Source: Bordetella genomosp. 9
GTDB lineage: Bacteria; Pseudomonadota; Gammaproteobacteria; Burkholderiales; Burkholderiaceae_B
Assembly: GCF_002261425.1 (NCBI RefSeq)
Contig: NZ_NEVJ01000001.1
Location: 1,054,001-1,118,000 of the forward strand
Direction of reading: 5' to 3'
Length of the DNA: 64,000 nucleotides
The notes beneath the pieces are model-generated. The model did no database searches. It had not been told where the DNA came from and worked only from the letters and a program-made list of their open reading frames with translations. Position 1 is the stretch's first letter. Each line of letters opens with the position of its first letter. A program made the position numbers and the translations under genes. This document shows positions 36,807-45,010 of the stretch, in pieces.

Positions 36807-37853
36807 TCAGGCGCGCCTGGACACCGCGGCCACGCATTCGCGGACCAGCTCCGGGCCGCGATAGATCAGGCCGGTGTACAACTGCACCGCGTCCGCCCCG
36901 GCCGCCATTTTTTCCGCCGCCTGGCGGCCGCTGTGGATGCCGCCCACGCCGATGATGGACAGGCTGGATCCCAGGCGTTGCTTGAGGCGGGCGATCACTG
37001 CCAGGCAGAGTTCGTGCACCGGCGGGCCCGACAGGCCGCCCGCTTCGTCGGCATGAGGCAGGCCGGCCACGGCGGTGCGCGACAGGGTGGTATTGCTGGC
37101 GATCACGCCGTCCACGCCATAGCGGGTCAGGATGTCGGCGATCGCATCGACCTGTTCCGGCGTCAGGTCGGGCGCGATCTTGACGGCCAGCGGCACGTCG
37201 CGGCCATGCGTATCGGCCAGTTCCTTGCGCGTGTCGCGCAAGCGGCTCAGCAGGTCGCTGAGTTCGTCGCCGCCTTGCAGGGAACGCAGGTTCTGCGTGT
37301 TGGGCGACGAGATGTTCACCGTCACGTAGTCGGCGTGCGGAAACACGCCGCGCAGCCCCTTCAGGTAGTCATCCGCGGCCTGGGCGATGGGCGTGTCGGC
37401 GTTCTTGCCGATGTTCAAGCCCAGGATGCCGCCGCGCGCGCGCCACTGGCTGCGTTGCACGTTGGCGATGAAGGCATCCAGGCCGAGGTTGTTGAAGCCC
37501 AGCCGGTTGATCAGCGCATTTGCCTTGGGCAGCCGGAACAGCCTGGGCTTGGGGTTGCCCGGCTGCGGCCGCGGCGTTACCGTGCCGACCTCGACGAAGC
37601 CGAAGCCCAGGTTGCCCAGCGCATCGATATAGGCGCCGTTCTTGTCCAGCCCGGCCGCCAGGCCCACGGCGTTCGGCACGCGCAGGCCCATCAGCGTCAC
37701 CGGCGCCAGCGGCGCGGCGTGCAACAGCGAACGGGTCAGTCCGCATTCATAGGCGCGCTGCAGGCTTTTCAGCGTGACGTCGTGCGCGGTTTCGGCGTCC
37801 ATGGCGAACAAGGCCTGGCGCGCGATCGGATAGGCGTGGAACAGGATAGACAT
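36807..37853 (-). CDS. pyrD: Dihydroorotate dehydrogenase (quinone), class 2
   Basis: 348 residues from the ATG at 37853. [30 protein letters not shown], the catalytic Ser in [14 protein letters not shown] and FMN-binding GVGGIHSG identify the membrane-associated class. It oxidises dihydroorotate in pyrimidine synthesis and feeds the quinone pool. Confidence 0.97.
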   Translation of the reverse strand: MSILFHAYPIARQALFAMDAETAHDVTLKSLQRAYECGLTRSLLHAAPLAPVTLMGLRVPNAVGLAAGLDKNGAYIDALGNLGFGFVEVGTVTPRPQPGNPKPRLFRLPKANALINRLGFNNLGLDAFIANVQRSQWRARGGILGLNIGKNADTPIAQAADDYLKGLRGVFPHADYVTVNISSPNTQNLRSLQGGDELSDLLSRLRDTRKELADTHGRDVPLAVKIAPDLTPEQVDAIADILTRYGVDGVIASNTTLSRTAVAGLPHADEAGGLSGPPVHELCLAVIARLKQRLGSSLSIIGVGGIHSGRQAAEKMAAGADAVQLYTGLIYRGPELVRECVAAVSRRA

Positions 37854-37895
37854 GGGGCGGCATTGTAGAGCCAACCGCCGGCGGCGGGGAACGTA

Positions 37896-38639
37896 TCAGC
37901 GCGGCCCGTCTTCGTGCGCGGGCGGACTCTGCCAGAGACCGTCGATCAGCAGCTGCGAAGGGCGGAAACCCGCCTTGTACGCCATCTTGCGGCTGGCGGC
38001 GATCCAGTAGCCCAGGTACAGCCAGGGCAGGTCCAGTACGCGGCACTGGTCGATCTGCCACAGGATGCTGTAGGTGCCCAGGCTGCCGGGATGATCGGGA
38101 TCGTAGAAGGTGTAGACCGACGACAGGCCTTCGTCCAGCACGTCGATGATGGACACCATCGCCAGTGTGCCGTCCGGGTCGCGAAACTCCACCAGCCGGG
38201 TGTTCACGCGGCTGGTCAGCAGGAATTGCGCGTACTGCGTGCGGCTGTCCTCATCCATGCCGCCGCCGGGGTGGCGGCCCTGCTGGTAGCGGGTGTAGAG
38301 CTCGTAGTGTTCCGGCGACCACGCCAGCTCGGCCACGAAGGGGCGCAGGTCGGCGTGGCGCTTCCATGCCCGGCGCTGGGTGCGGCTGGGCGTGAACCCC
38401 TTGGCGTCCACGCGCACGGGGATACAGGCCTGGCAGCCATCGCAGTGCGGCCGATAGGTGAACAGGCCGCTGCGGCGGAAACCCTGCTCCACCAACTGCG
38501 AATAGGTGCCGGCATGGATCAGGTGGCCCGGCGCGGCCACTTGCGAGCGCGCCTGGCGCCCCGGCAGGTAGCTGCAGGGGTAGGGGGCCGTGGCATAGAA
38601 CTGCAGGGTAGAAAAAGGGAGTTCTTTTAGCTGGCTCAT
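37896..38639 (-). CDS. bpt: Aspartate/glutamate leucyltransferase
   Basis: 247 residues. The N-terminal [14 protein letters not shown] and the [13 protein letters not shown] cluster, followed by a GNAT-like C-terminal half ([19 protein letters not shown]), are those of Bpt. It adds Leu to proteins starting with Asp or Glu so that ClpS/ClpAP degrade them. It is transcribed in the same direction as aat, which lies 60 bases upstream. Confidence 0.95.
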   Translation of the reverse strand: MSQLKELPFSTLQFYATAPYPCSYLPGRQARSQVAAPGHLIHAGTYSQLVEQGFRRSGLFTYRPHCDGCQACIPVRVDAKGFTPSRTQRRAWKRHADLRPFVAELAWSPEHYELYTRYQQGRHPGGGMDEDSRTQYAQFLLTSRVNTRLVEFRDPDGTLAMVSIIDVLDEGLSSVYTFYDPDHPGSLGTYSILWQIDQCRVLDLPWLYLGYWIAASRKMAYKAGFRPSQLLIDGLWQSPPAHEDGPR

Positions 38640-38699
38640 GCGCGGCCGCCAGCCGGTGTGAGGCCCGGTGGCGGTTTGGACATGATAACGCCAGTCGCG

Positions 38700-39467
38700 C
38701 TAGCACGCGCCATCGGTTTCCGCCGCCGGCAGGGGCAGCAGCCGGCCTTGCGTATCCAGCCGGCCGGGGCGCCAGGGCGGCGCGGGCCGCGCCACCAGTT
38801 CCGCCACCCGGGCGACGAACTGGGCCCGCGGCAGCGGCCGCGCGCCCAGGCTGGCCAGGTGGCGGGTCTGCTGCTGGCAGTCTATCCAGGGCACGCCGTG
38901 GCTGGACAGGAAGCGCACCAGGTGCGCCAGCGCGATCTTGGAGCCGTCCGTCACGCGCGTGAACATCGATTCGCCGAAGAACATCGCGCCCAGGCTGATG
39001 CCGTACAGTCCGGCGCTCAGCTCGCCGTCGACCCAGGTCTCGACGCTGTGCGCGGCGCCGGCGCGGTGCCAGTCGGTGTAGACCTCGCGCATCTCGCGCG
39101 TGATCCAGGTGCCGGACAGGTGGTCGCGCGGCGCGGCGCAGGCTTCCAGCACCTGCTCGAAGGCGGTGTCCACGCGCACCTGGACGCAAGGGTGGGCTTG
39201 CTGTTCATCGCGCGCCAGGCGGCGCAGCAGCTTGGCCATCGAGTGCGAGACGACGAAGTCTTCGCAGGCCAGCACCATGCGCGGATTCGGCGACCACCAC
39301 AGCACCGGTTCGCCGGCCGAATACCACGGGAAGATCCCGCGCGAATAGGCTTCCGTCAGCCGCTCGACGGACAGGTCGGCGCCGGCCGCGAGCAGCCCGT
39401 CGGGCTCGCTCATCGCGCACTCGACCGGCGGCAGCGGCGTGTCGGGATCGACCCAGGGAAGCTTCAA
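38700..39467 (-). CDS. aat: Leucyl/phenylalanyl-tRNA-protein transferase
   Basis: 255 residues with a TTG start at 39467 that overlaps the NUDIX stop codon (TTGA). [26 protein letters not shown] and WWSPNPR are signature sequences. It tags proteins starting with Arg or Lys with Leu or Phe for degradation. Together with bpt it gives two entry routes to the same N-degron pathway. Confidence 0.95.
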   Translation of the reverse strand: MKLPWVDPDTPLPPVECAMSEPDGLLAAGADLSVERLTEAYSRGIFPWYSAGEPVLWWSPNPRMVLACEDFVVSHSMAKLLRRLARDEQQAHPCVQVRVDTAFEQVLEACAAPRDHLSGTWITREMREVYTDWHRAGAAHSVETWVDGELSAGLYGISLGAMFFGESMFTRVTDGSKIALAHLVRFLSSHGVPWIDCQQQTRHLASLGARPLPRAQFVARVAELVARPAPPWRPGRLDTQGRLLPLPAAETDGAC

Positions 39468-40039
39468 TGATGTTCGAGCGAGTAGCGGTGGGTGGCGAAG
39501 ACGCCCCGCCGGCGATCGTCCAGGTAGTGCCGCAGCGTCGTGACGACGGTGCGGAACGACAGGTCGTCCCAGGGGATGTCCGCTTCGTCGTAGTAGCGCG
39601 CTTCCAGGCTTTCGGGGCCGGGATCGAGCTCCGGCCCCAGGGCGCGGGCCAGGTAGTAGATGTGCACCTGATCCACCTGCGGCACGTCGATGACGGTGAA
39701 GAGCTGGCCCAATTCCACGCGGGCGCCGGACTCTTCCAGCGTTTCGCGGGCGGCGCCCTGCGCCGACGTTTCGCTCAGCTCCATGAAGCCGGCGGGCAGC
39801 GTCCAGGTGTCGTAGCGGGGCTCGATGGCGCGGCGGCACAGCAGGATGCGGTTTTCCCATACCGGCACGGTGCCCACCACGACGCGCGGATTCTGGTAGT
39901 GGATGGCGCCGCAGTGGTCGCAGATGTCGCGTTCGCGATTGTCGCCGTCGGGCACGCGCCGATCGACCGGCGATCCGCACTGGCTGCAGAACTTGGCCCG
40001 ACGCGGCGCCGGGAAATAGTGTGGGGGCTGTTCGCTCAT
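39464..40039 (-). CDS. NUDIX hydrolase with zinc ribbon
   Basis: 191 residues from the ATG at 40039. A four-Cys zinc ribbon (CSQC and CDHC) precedes the Nudix box [20 protein letters not shown]. The zinc-ribbon type resembles NudC-like pyrophosphatases, but the substrate is not known. Its ATG overlaps the end of the upstream gene (ATGA). Confidence 0.9.
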   Translation of the reverse strand: MSEQPPHYFPAPRRAKFCSQCGSPVDRRVPDGDNRERDICDHCGAIHYQNPRVVVGTVPVWENRILLCRRAIEPRYDTWTLPAGFMELSETSAQGAARETLEESGARVELGQLFTVIDVPQVDQVHIYYLARALGPELDPGPESLEARYYDEADIPWDDLSFRTVVTTLRHYLDDRRRGVFATHRYSLEHH

Positions 40040-40653
40040 GATGCCGATTCTACCGGCTTGGCCGGGACGCCGGGGTTGCCCACGAAGCCCAGTTCGCGCG
40101 GCAGGCTGACGCGCGGGACCCGGGTCAGGGGGACGCAGGCTTTCGATGCCGGATGGCATACCCGCAGCACGGCGCCTTCCTCCAGGGTGGCCGCGGCTTC
40201 CAGCGCGTCGCCGCCGTCTTCCAACCGCATGGCGTCCATCAGGACGGCGACGTCCCGTCCCGCCACCATGCCCGGGCCCAGGTCGGTCCGCGCATATAGC
40301 TGGTGCGCATCGTCCAGATACCAGGCGGCGACGTCGCCCACGGACTGGCCGGTATGGGTTTCCAAGACCGAGGCATCCGCGCCGGTGCGCAGGATATAGG
40401 GCGCCGCGTCCAGGCGGACGTAGACGCGCTGCGGTCCGTTCTGGAAGAACCAGCGGCCCTGGTCGTCGTGGCCGTAGTTGCGATCCATGAAGGCCAGGAT
40501 GGCCGTGTTGGCGATGGACACGCCCGGCCCGCCCTGGGCGGCATCGCCCTGCGGATGCAGCTTCCAGCGGCCCTGGGCGTCCAGCGACAGCCAGCCCGCC
40601 ACGGCGGGGACGTCGGGCCAGCGGGCGATGGCTTCCAGCACTGATGGGTCCAT
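40036..40653 (-). CDS. Conserved betaproteobacterial protein (DUF2946-like name in databases)
   Basis: 205 residues from the ATG at 40653. [47 protein letters not shown] and [13 protein letters not shown] form a pattern I recognise from uncharacterised betaproteobacterial proteins. The family name is from memory and the function is unknown. It is cotranslated with the NUDIX gene. Confidence 0.7.
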   Translation of the reverse strand: MDPSVLEAIARWPDVPAVAGWLSLDAQGRWKLHPQGDAAQGGPGVSIANTAILAFMDRNYGHDDQGRWFFQNGPQRVYVRLDAAPYILRTGADASVLETHTGQSVGDVAAWYLDDAHQLYARTDLGPGMVAGRDVAVLMDAMRLEDGGDALEAAATLEEGAVLRVCHPASKACVPLTRVPRVSLPRELGFVGNPGVPAKPVESAS

Positions 40654-40688
40654 GGGGTCTCCTGGTGTCCGTCCGGGTGGCGTGGCGG

Positions 40689-41636
40689 CTACCGCGCGCC
40701 GGCTTCGGCCAGCGTCGAGGGCAGCAGCGAAATGCCGCCGGCAAGCGTTGCGCCCGGGGCCAGGACGACCGTGCCGGTGGCGGGATCCGCGCCCGCCGTA
40801 TCGCCGCGGGCGCCAGCGTCGCCCGCATACCGGTTGAAGGCATCGGTCATGTGCGAAACCGGCTCGATGGCCAGGTGCGGCTTGCCGGGCGGGGTGAAGA
40901 TGACGAGATGGCTGAATGCCGGGTCCGCTTCCAGCCTGACGGCGGCGTCGCGTTCCGGCCAGGCCACGCAGGCATGGCCATCGAAATCGCGGAAAACGTT
41001 GTCGTAGTCGGTGTCCGCCACCGCCAGGCGGGTCGCCAGCGCCGTGGGGGGCGGCGTCAGGCGCGTGGGCAGATGGGTGGCGTCGTTGACCCACATATCG
41101 CCGACGCCCGCGCGTATCCAGGTTTCCGGCGTGCGCGGGAAATACGGGTGCCAGCCCAGGCCGGCGGGCTGCGGCAGGGGGCCGGTGTTCCGGATGGACA
41201 GCGTCATGCGCAGCCCGGCGTCGTGCAGTTCGAAGGTCTGCCGCGCGGCATAGGGGAAAGGCCAGGCCGGCGACGCGTCCTCCGGCGCGTAGTCCTGCTC
41301 CAGCACGGCCTGGTGGCCCGTGCACGAGGCAACGCGCCAGGGCCGCTGCCAGGCCAGGCCGTGCATGGGCAGCGGCGCGTAATCGACGGTGGGCGGGATG
41401 GCGTATGTCTGGCCGCCGAAGCGCAGGCGCCCGCCGCCGATGCGGTTGGAGTAGGGCAGCAGGGGGTAGCATGCCGTCAGCCTGGCGATATCGGGTACGC
41501 CGTCGCTGGGCCGCAGGATCGGAATGCCGCGCCAGGTGTAGCGCAGGATGGTCCCGCCCAGGCTCGGGCGGATCTCGACGCTGGCATCGCCGTGTTGCAG
41601 CCGCAGGGTCGCAGGGTGCGCTGTGGTGTCGTTCAT
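40689..41636 (-). CDS. Aldose 1-epimerase family protein
   Basis: 315 residues. The acceptor His residues are in PMHGLAWQRPW and GWHPYFPRTPE, and the catalytic Glu is in LAIEPVSHMTDAFN. It interconverts alpha and beta anomers of hexoses. It begins the leftward run that continues to aat and bpt. Confidence 0.9.
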   Translation of the reverse strand: MNDTTAHPATLRLQHGDASVEIRPSLGGTILRYTWRGIPILRPSDGVPDIARLTACYPLLPYSNRIGGGRLRFGGQTYAIPPTVDYAPLPMHGLAWQRPWRVASCTGHQAVLEQDYAPEDASPAWPFPYAARQTFELHDAGLRMTLSIRNTGPLPQPAGLGWHPYFPRTPETWIRAGVGDMWVNDATHLPTRLTPPPTALATRLAVADTDYDNVFRDFDGHACVAWPERDAAVRLEADPAFSHLVIFTPPGKPHLAIEPVSHMTDAFNRYAGDAGARGDTAGADPATGTVVLAPGATLAGGISLLPSTLAEAGAR

Positions 41637-41751
41637 GGACCGATTATGGCGCATCCGGGCATGCCCGGCTGTCGTCCCGGGTGGTCCCGGCGGGAACATG
41701 TTTTGCGGCGTGCGGCAGGCAGCGGAACCGATTCCGCAACGGAGCTCCACC

Positions 41752-42177
41752 ATGAAAAAGATGCGTGAACAGCAAGAGAGGAAACATCCGGCCGTCCTGA
41801 CCGTGCTCCACATCGTGACGGCCGTCGTACTGGCCCTGGCGCCCTGGGCCGCTTCCAGCGTGCAGGCCGCGGACCAGCGTTCGTCTTCGGGTTCTTCGCG
41901 CCCGTTGATGCCGGGCAACCAGCCGGCCGGGACGGGGTTGGACCAGCCTGTTCCCGGTTCGACCATGGGGCCGAACGCACAGCGTCCCGGCACGCCCGCG
42001 CCGGCGGCCGGAACCGGGGCGCCGCCCATGACCAAGGTGCCGTCGGGCGCGCCGTCTTCATCCATGCCGGGGCAGGGCACCGTGAGCGGCAGCAAGGGTG
42101 CGCCCGGCTCGATCGGCGATCCCGCCGGCGGCACGGCGGGATCGCGCGGGGCCAAGGACAACCAGCTCGGCCGCTGA
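41752..42177 (+). CDS. Small secreted low-complexity protein
   Basis: 141 residues. A signal peptide is predicted from the basic start (MKKMREQQERKH) and LHIVTAVVLALAPWAASSVQA. The mature part is almost entirely Gly, Pro, Ser, Thr and Ala, so it is probably disordered. I cannot assign a family. Confidence 0.6.
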   Translation: MKKMREQQERKHPAVLTVLHIVTAVVLALAPWAASSVQAADQRSSSGSSRPLMPGNQPAGTGLDQPVPGSTMGPNAQRPGTPAPAAGTGAPPMTKVPSGAPSSSMPGQGTVSGSKGAPGSIGDPAGGTAGSRGAKDNQLGR

Positions 42178-42202
42178 AGGGCGCGCGGGTCCCGCCATAA
42201 AA

Positions 42203-42225
42203 AAGCCGCCCCATCGGGGCGGCTT
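42203..42225. terminator. Bidirectional terminator-like hairpin
   Basis: GCCGCCCC (42205-42212) pairs with GGGGCGGC (42216-42223), three-base loop. A-run on the left gives a T-run for leftward transcription; only two T follow on the right. It ends the small secreted protein gene. Confidence 0.7.
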
Positions 42226-42334
42226 AAGCTCGTGTGAGATTCGGTCTACCAAACCAAATCCACGGCTATTTTGCCGTCTACACGGCGTCTTAGGAAGTTG
42301 GCGTTAACCTTAATGAAAGGTGGGGGAAAAGAAA

Positions 42335-42356
42335 CGGCCCCCATCGCTGGGGGCCG
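42335..42356 (-). terminator. Probable original terminator of the tRNA-Cys gene
   Basis: CGGCCCCC (42335-42342) and GGGGGCCG (42349-42356) pair with a six-base loop; T-rich sequence follows on the leftward strand. It lies just past the tRNA fragment, on the chromosomal side. Confidence 0.6.
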
Positions 42357-42365
42357 CTGGAATTC

Positions 42366-42410
42366 TGGAGGCGCAAGCCGGAATCGAACCGACGTACACG
42401 GATTTGCAAT
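42366..42410 (-). other. Prophage attachment site: 3' part of tRNA-Cys(GCA)
   Basis: On the leftward strand this reads as the anticodon loop (TTGCAAATCC), variable loop, T arm (GTCGG, TTCGATT, CCGGC), acceptor strand TTGCGCC and TCCA. The matching 5' half (GGCGCAA and D arm) is absent to the right, so it is a fragment, not a gene. It marks the chromosome-prophage junction. The intact gene should be at the other end of the prophage. Confidence 0.85.
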
Positions 42411-42527
42411 GCGAATCTGCTGTACGGGCACACAGTGGTAAATCGGTCCTACGTAGGGGAATCCAGACGCCACCCAGGCCATAAAAACCAGGAAAACGCC
42501 GGGCAGTGTCAGAAAATCCCCAGACAC

Positions 42528-43472
42528 TTATTCGATGGATTCCAGGGCGTTGCGCATGTCTTCGTTGGCCAGGTGGGCGTACCGCTGCGTGGACCTGGCG
42601 CTTTTGTGGCCTAGCACCTTCCCCACCGTGTACAGGCTCTTGCCGCTCTTAATCATCGCGCTCGCGGTGGAGTGCCGCAAGTCATGGAAATGGAGCCCAG
42701 GACGGCCTATAGCCTCTCTGGCGTGCCGGAACCAGATCATCATAGATCGATAGCTGATCTTGGGTGGCAAGTGCCGCTTCGCATACCGCTTTATCTTCCG
42801 GTGGATCGGCACATGCCGAGGGTCGCCATTCTTGGTGTCCGGGAGAATGAAGTCGCCGTTCTTCGGCGTTGCCGCCCAGATTTCTCCCTTTCGCATACCG
42901 GAATAGAAGGCGATCAGGATCAGTGCGCGGGTAGGCCGGTTCTTGCACTTCCTGGCGAGCCTTATTGCGTCCTTGCGGGTCAGATACTCCTGCCGTTCGT
43001 TCCGGACCTCCGGCGTCATGACGTGCGATCCCGGGTCCGGGATGGATAGACGTTTCTTCTTCCAGTAGTACCGGCACGCAGCTCTCAGCAGGGCAATACG
43101 CTGTTTTACCGTGGCCGGGGCTTTGTCCCAATCGGCAATCATCGCCTCCGCGACCTCGGGCAGCTGGTTCATGCGCTTGCCCTTGTAGAAGTCCTGGCAC
43201 GCCTCTAGATGGCTCTCGGCCTGGCGATGCGACTTGGTCCCTTCCTTCTCCTTGAGATAAAACAGGACGGCGGTATCGATCTTTGGCACCGCCTGCTCGA
43301 TCCCCTGCGCTACGGCGTAGAGGCGCGCTGTTTCTTCCTTGTCGAACTTGTCCGCCTGCGCTTGCGTCCATCCCTTTGGAAGTAGCTTTGTAGCTCGGAC
43401 TCTTCTTCCCTGTATAAGTCGGTCGAACTCAAAACAATATCGACCTCGCTTTTTATCGTGATAGACCGACAT
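42528..43472 (-). CDS. int: Phage tyrosine recombinase (integrase)
   Basis: 314 residues. An N-terminal arm-binding segment (SVYHDKKRGRYCFEFDRL) is followed by a SAM-like region and the catalytic domain: Arg in FYSGMRKGEIW, HDLRHSTASAM, and GHKSARSTQRYAHL with the Tyr. It catalyses integration at the tRNA site 118 bases downstream. Its 5' end overlaps the upstream HTH gene by 163 bases. Confidence 0.96.
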   Translation of the reverse strand: MSVYHDKKRGRYCFEFDRLIQGRRVRATKLLPKGWTQAQADKFDKEETARLYAVAQGIEQAVPKIDTAVLFYLKEKEGTKSHRQAESHLEACQDFYKGKRMNQLPEVAEAMIADWDKAPATVKQRIALLRAACRYYWKKKRLSIPDPGSHVMTPEVRNERQEYLTRKDAIRLARKCKNRPTRALILIAFYSGMRKGEIWAATPKNGDFILPDTKNGDPRHVPIHRKIKRYAKRHLPPKISYRSMMIWFRHAREAIGRPGLHFHDLRHSTASAMIKSGKSLYTVGKVLGHKSARSTQRYAHLANEDMRNALESIE

Positions 43473-43627
43473 GATTGCTCGTATTCGTATATGTCAGTGG
43501 AGTCGAATCGGATCAGGCGACCGATCCGGATGCAGGGAATAGGCCCTCCTGGCGCCGCCAACTGGCGCGCCTTGCTGGGGCTGATTTGCAGCCTCTCGGC
43601 TACGTCGGCTGGCGTCAGGATGGTCAT
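43310..43627 (-). CDS. AlpA/excisionase-like HTH protein
   Basis: 105 residues. The first 55 residues are a MerR-like winged helix (TPADVAERLQISPSKARQL then CIRIGRLIRFDSTDIYEYEQ). The rest, encoded across the start of int, is charged and Lys/Arg-rich. It may direct excision or control int. The overlap with int is larger than usual. Confidence 0.8.
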   Translation of the reverse strand: MTILTPADVAERLQISPSKARQLAAPGGPIPCIRIGRLIRFDSTDIYEYEQSCRSITIKSEVDIVLSSTDLYREEESELQSYFQRDGRKRRRTSSTRKKQRASTP

Positions 43628-43680
43628 TCAAGCCCCCATGCTTTCCTGGTTGTCTCTATGATGCGTTGGATGGTGGTCAT
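43624..43680 (-). CDS. Possible 18-residue coupled ORF
   Basis: MTTIQRIIETTRKAWGLE is encoded between two genes and its start and stop both overlap its neighbours by ATGA. The gapless double coupling is the only evidence. Confidence 0.35.
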   Translation of the reverse strand: MTTIQRIIETTRKAWGLE

Positions 43681-43955
43681 TCCTGCTTCGATTCCGCGAT
43701 GGCTTGGTCTATGGCGGCGTCGAGGTCTTCGCCGGTAAGAGCCCATTTCCCGATCCATGACGCGCTATCGACGGCCACATAGAGAGAATCATTGATTTCT
43801 CCATCTACCATGACGCCATCCCTCAGCCACGCATACCGCCGCGCCATCTTCACCAGTTCGGCCGTAGTCTCTGCCGCTTCAGGCGATAGATTGTTGGCCT
43901 GCACTGCCTCCCAGGAGGCGCGAACTATCGCATCCAATACTTCATTCGTCAGCAT
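43677..43955 (-). CDS. Hypothetical phage protein (92 aa)
   Basis: 92 residues, acidic at its C terminus (TGEDLDAAIDQAIAESKQE) and mostly helical by appearance. No family recognised. It belongs to the leftward early operon. Confidence 0.65.
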   Translation of the reverse strand: MLTNEVLDAIVRASWEAVQANNLSPEAAETTAELVKMARRYAWLRDGVMVDGEINDSLYVAVDSASWIGKWALTGEDLDAAIDQAIAESKQE

Positions 43956-44112
43956 CGTCTAGCTCCTGATTGTGTTGCGAGTCTTCGACCAATTGCGCGT
44001 TCAGTACGCATGCCGCATCCCAGCCACGCGGGCCGTCATATAGGTCATGGCTCGTCTTCCCGCATGCCATGCACTGCCAAATCTTCCCGGCTGGGGCGTA
44101 TCTGTCAGGCAT
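43942..44112 (-). CDS. Small zinc-ribbon-like phage protein (56 aa)
   Basis: 56 residues, starting MPDRYAPAGKIWQCMACGK. The single CxxC pair is followed only by one more Cys (DAACVLN), so zinc binding would need a partner. It overlaps both neighbours by short stretches, as is usual in this operon. Confidence 0.6.
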   Translation of the reverse strand: MPDRYAPAGKIWQCMACGKTSHDLYDGPRGWDAACVLNAQLVEDSQHNQELDDADE

Positions 44113-44380
44113 CGTCTAGCTCCGGTTTGATGATGAGGCTACTAACGTCTATCCCCGCCAGTCTCGCCATGTCTGCAATCTTGGGGTCGGGAGTCAGAAT
44201 GGATGCCTTCCATGCGTCAGATGGGGTGTAGCGCCAAGCCACTACTTGTTGAGACCCAACGAACTCGCGGACGGCGCGCTCCGCGTATTCGTGCATATGC
44301 TCCATCGTGTAGTACTCCACATCGTGCACGGTCTGGTCACGGCAGATGCCTATGGGGAGGTAGGGTAGGGTTATCTTCAC
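44105..44380 (-). CDS. Hypothetical phage protein (91 aa)
   Basis: 91 residues from a GTG at 44380, preceded by GGAGGAG at an ideal distance; the longer frame has no such site. QVVAWRYTPSDAWKASILTP resembles a short phrase found in Ea22-like phage proteins. Function unknown. Confidence 0.6.
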   Translation of the reverse strand: MKITLPYLPIGICRDQTVHDVEYYTMEHMHEYAERAVREFVGSQQVVAWRYTPSDAWKASILTPDPKIADMARLAGIDVSSLIIKPELDDA

Positions 44381-44778
44381 TTGTCTCCTCCCAGCGCAGC
44401 GGCAGCGCGCCGTAGGTCGCCGACGGTGAATTTGGCAGGATCTGGCTCGCCGGCCAGTTGGAAGAACATAGGGCGGTAATCGCTGGAGACCATCGACCAC
44501 ATGGCGGCATCCTTGGCGAACGGCCGCAGCGCCGCCTCCAGTTCAACAACGCGGGAATCCAGCGCTTTGATGGTCTCGTTCATCTTGTCGATGCGGGCTT
44601 GCATGGCCCGGCAGTCATCCCGGAACATGCAGGCGTTCATGATGTGATGGACACCGGACGCCGAACATTGCAGATTCGCGGATTTGTCAACCGAGGTTTC
44701 TTGCATATTCTGCGTTTTGTCAACCACCGCCGCCTTCGCCGCTCTCCTGAGAAGTTCCTTATCGTCAGCCGCGGTCAT
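44377..44778 (-). CDS. Hypothetical coiled-coil phage protein (133 aa)
   Basis: 133 residues from the ATG at 44778, chosen over the ATG at 44784 because AGGAAG then has the right spacing. Residues about 57-83 (DKMNETIKALDSRVVELEAAL) form a likely coiled coil. No family recognised. Confidence 0.6.
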   Translation of the reverse strand: MTAADDKELLRRAAKAAVVDKTQNMQETSVDKSANLQCSASGVHHIMNACMFRDDCRAMQARIDKMNETIKALDSRVVELEAALRPFAKDAAMWSMVSSDYRPMFFQLAGEPDPAKFTVGDLRRAAAALGGDK

Positions 44779-45010
44779 CGTCATCTTCCTGTTGGTCGGT
44801 GCTGAAGGCGTAGGAAACGCGCGTGCTCACTGTGAACTCCAAATCGCATGATGGGCATTCCACCTGGTGCTCGCCTTCCTCATACAGCTGCCACCACTCG
44901 TTATCATTGACAGAGCATTCGCCGCCGCAGTGTGGGCACTTAGGCTCGTCGTTACCCCAGAAATCGATAGGGTGTTCTGCTTCGCGCAGAGCCTTGAGAC
45001 GGTCAGGCAT
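44765..45010 (-). CDS. Phage zinc-ribbon protein (81 aa)
   Basis: 81 residues. Two CxxC pairs, CPHCGGEC and CPSC, separated by about 25 residues make a zinc ribbon. The tail is very acidic (STDQQEDDDDRG). A nucleic-acid or transcription role is possible. Confidence 0.7.
   Translation of the reverse strand: MPDRLKALREAEHPIDFWGNDEPKCPHCGGECSVNDNEWWQLYEEGEHQVECPSCDLEFTVSTRVSYAFSTDQQEDDDDRG

Noticed and set aside
36580..36860. Short open frames across the 80-bp repeats
   Set aside because: They follow from the repeat being GC-rich and without stops; no ribosome site or family match.
42366..42480. Complete tRNA gene
   Set aside because: Only the 3' half fits; the right-hand sequence has no matching acceptor strand or D arm.
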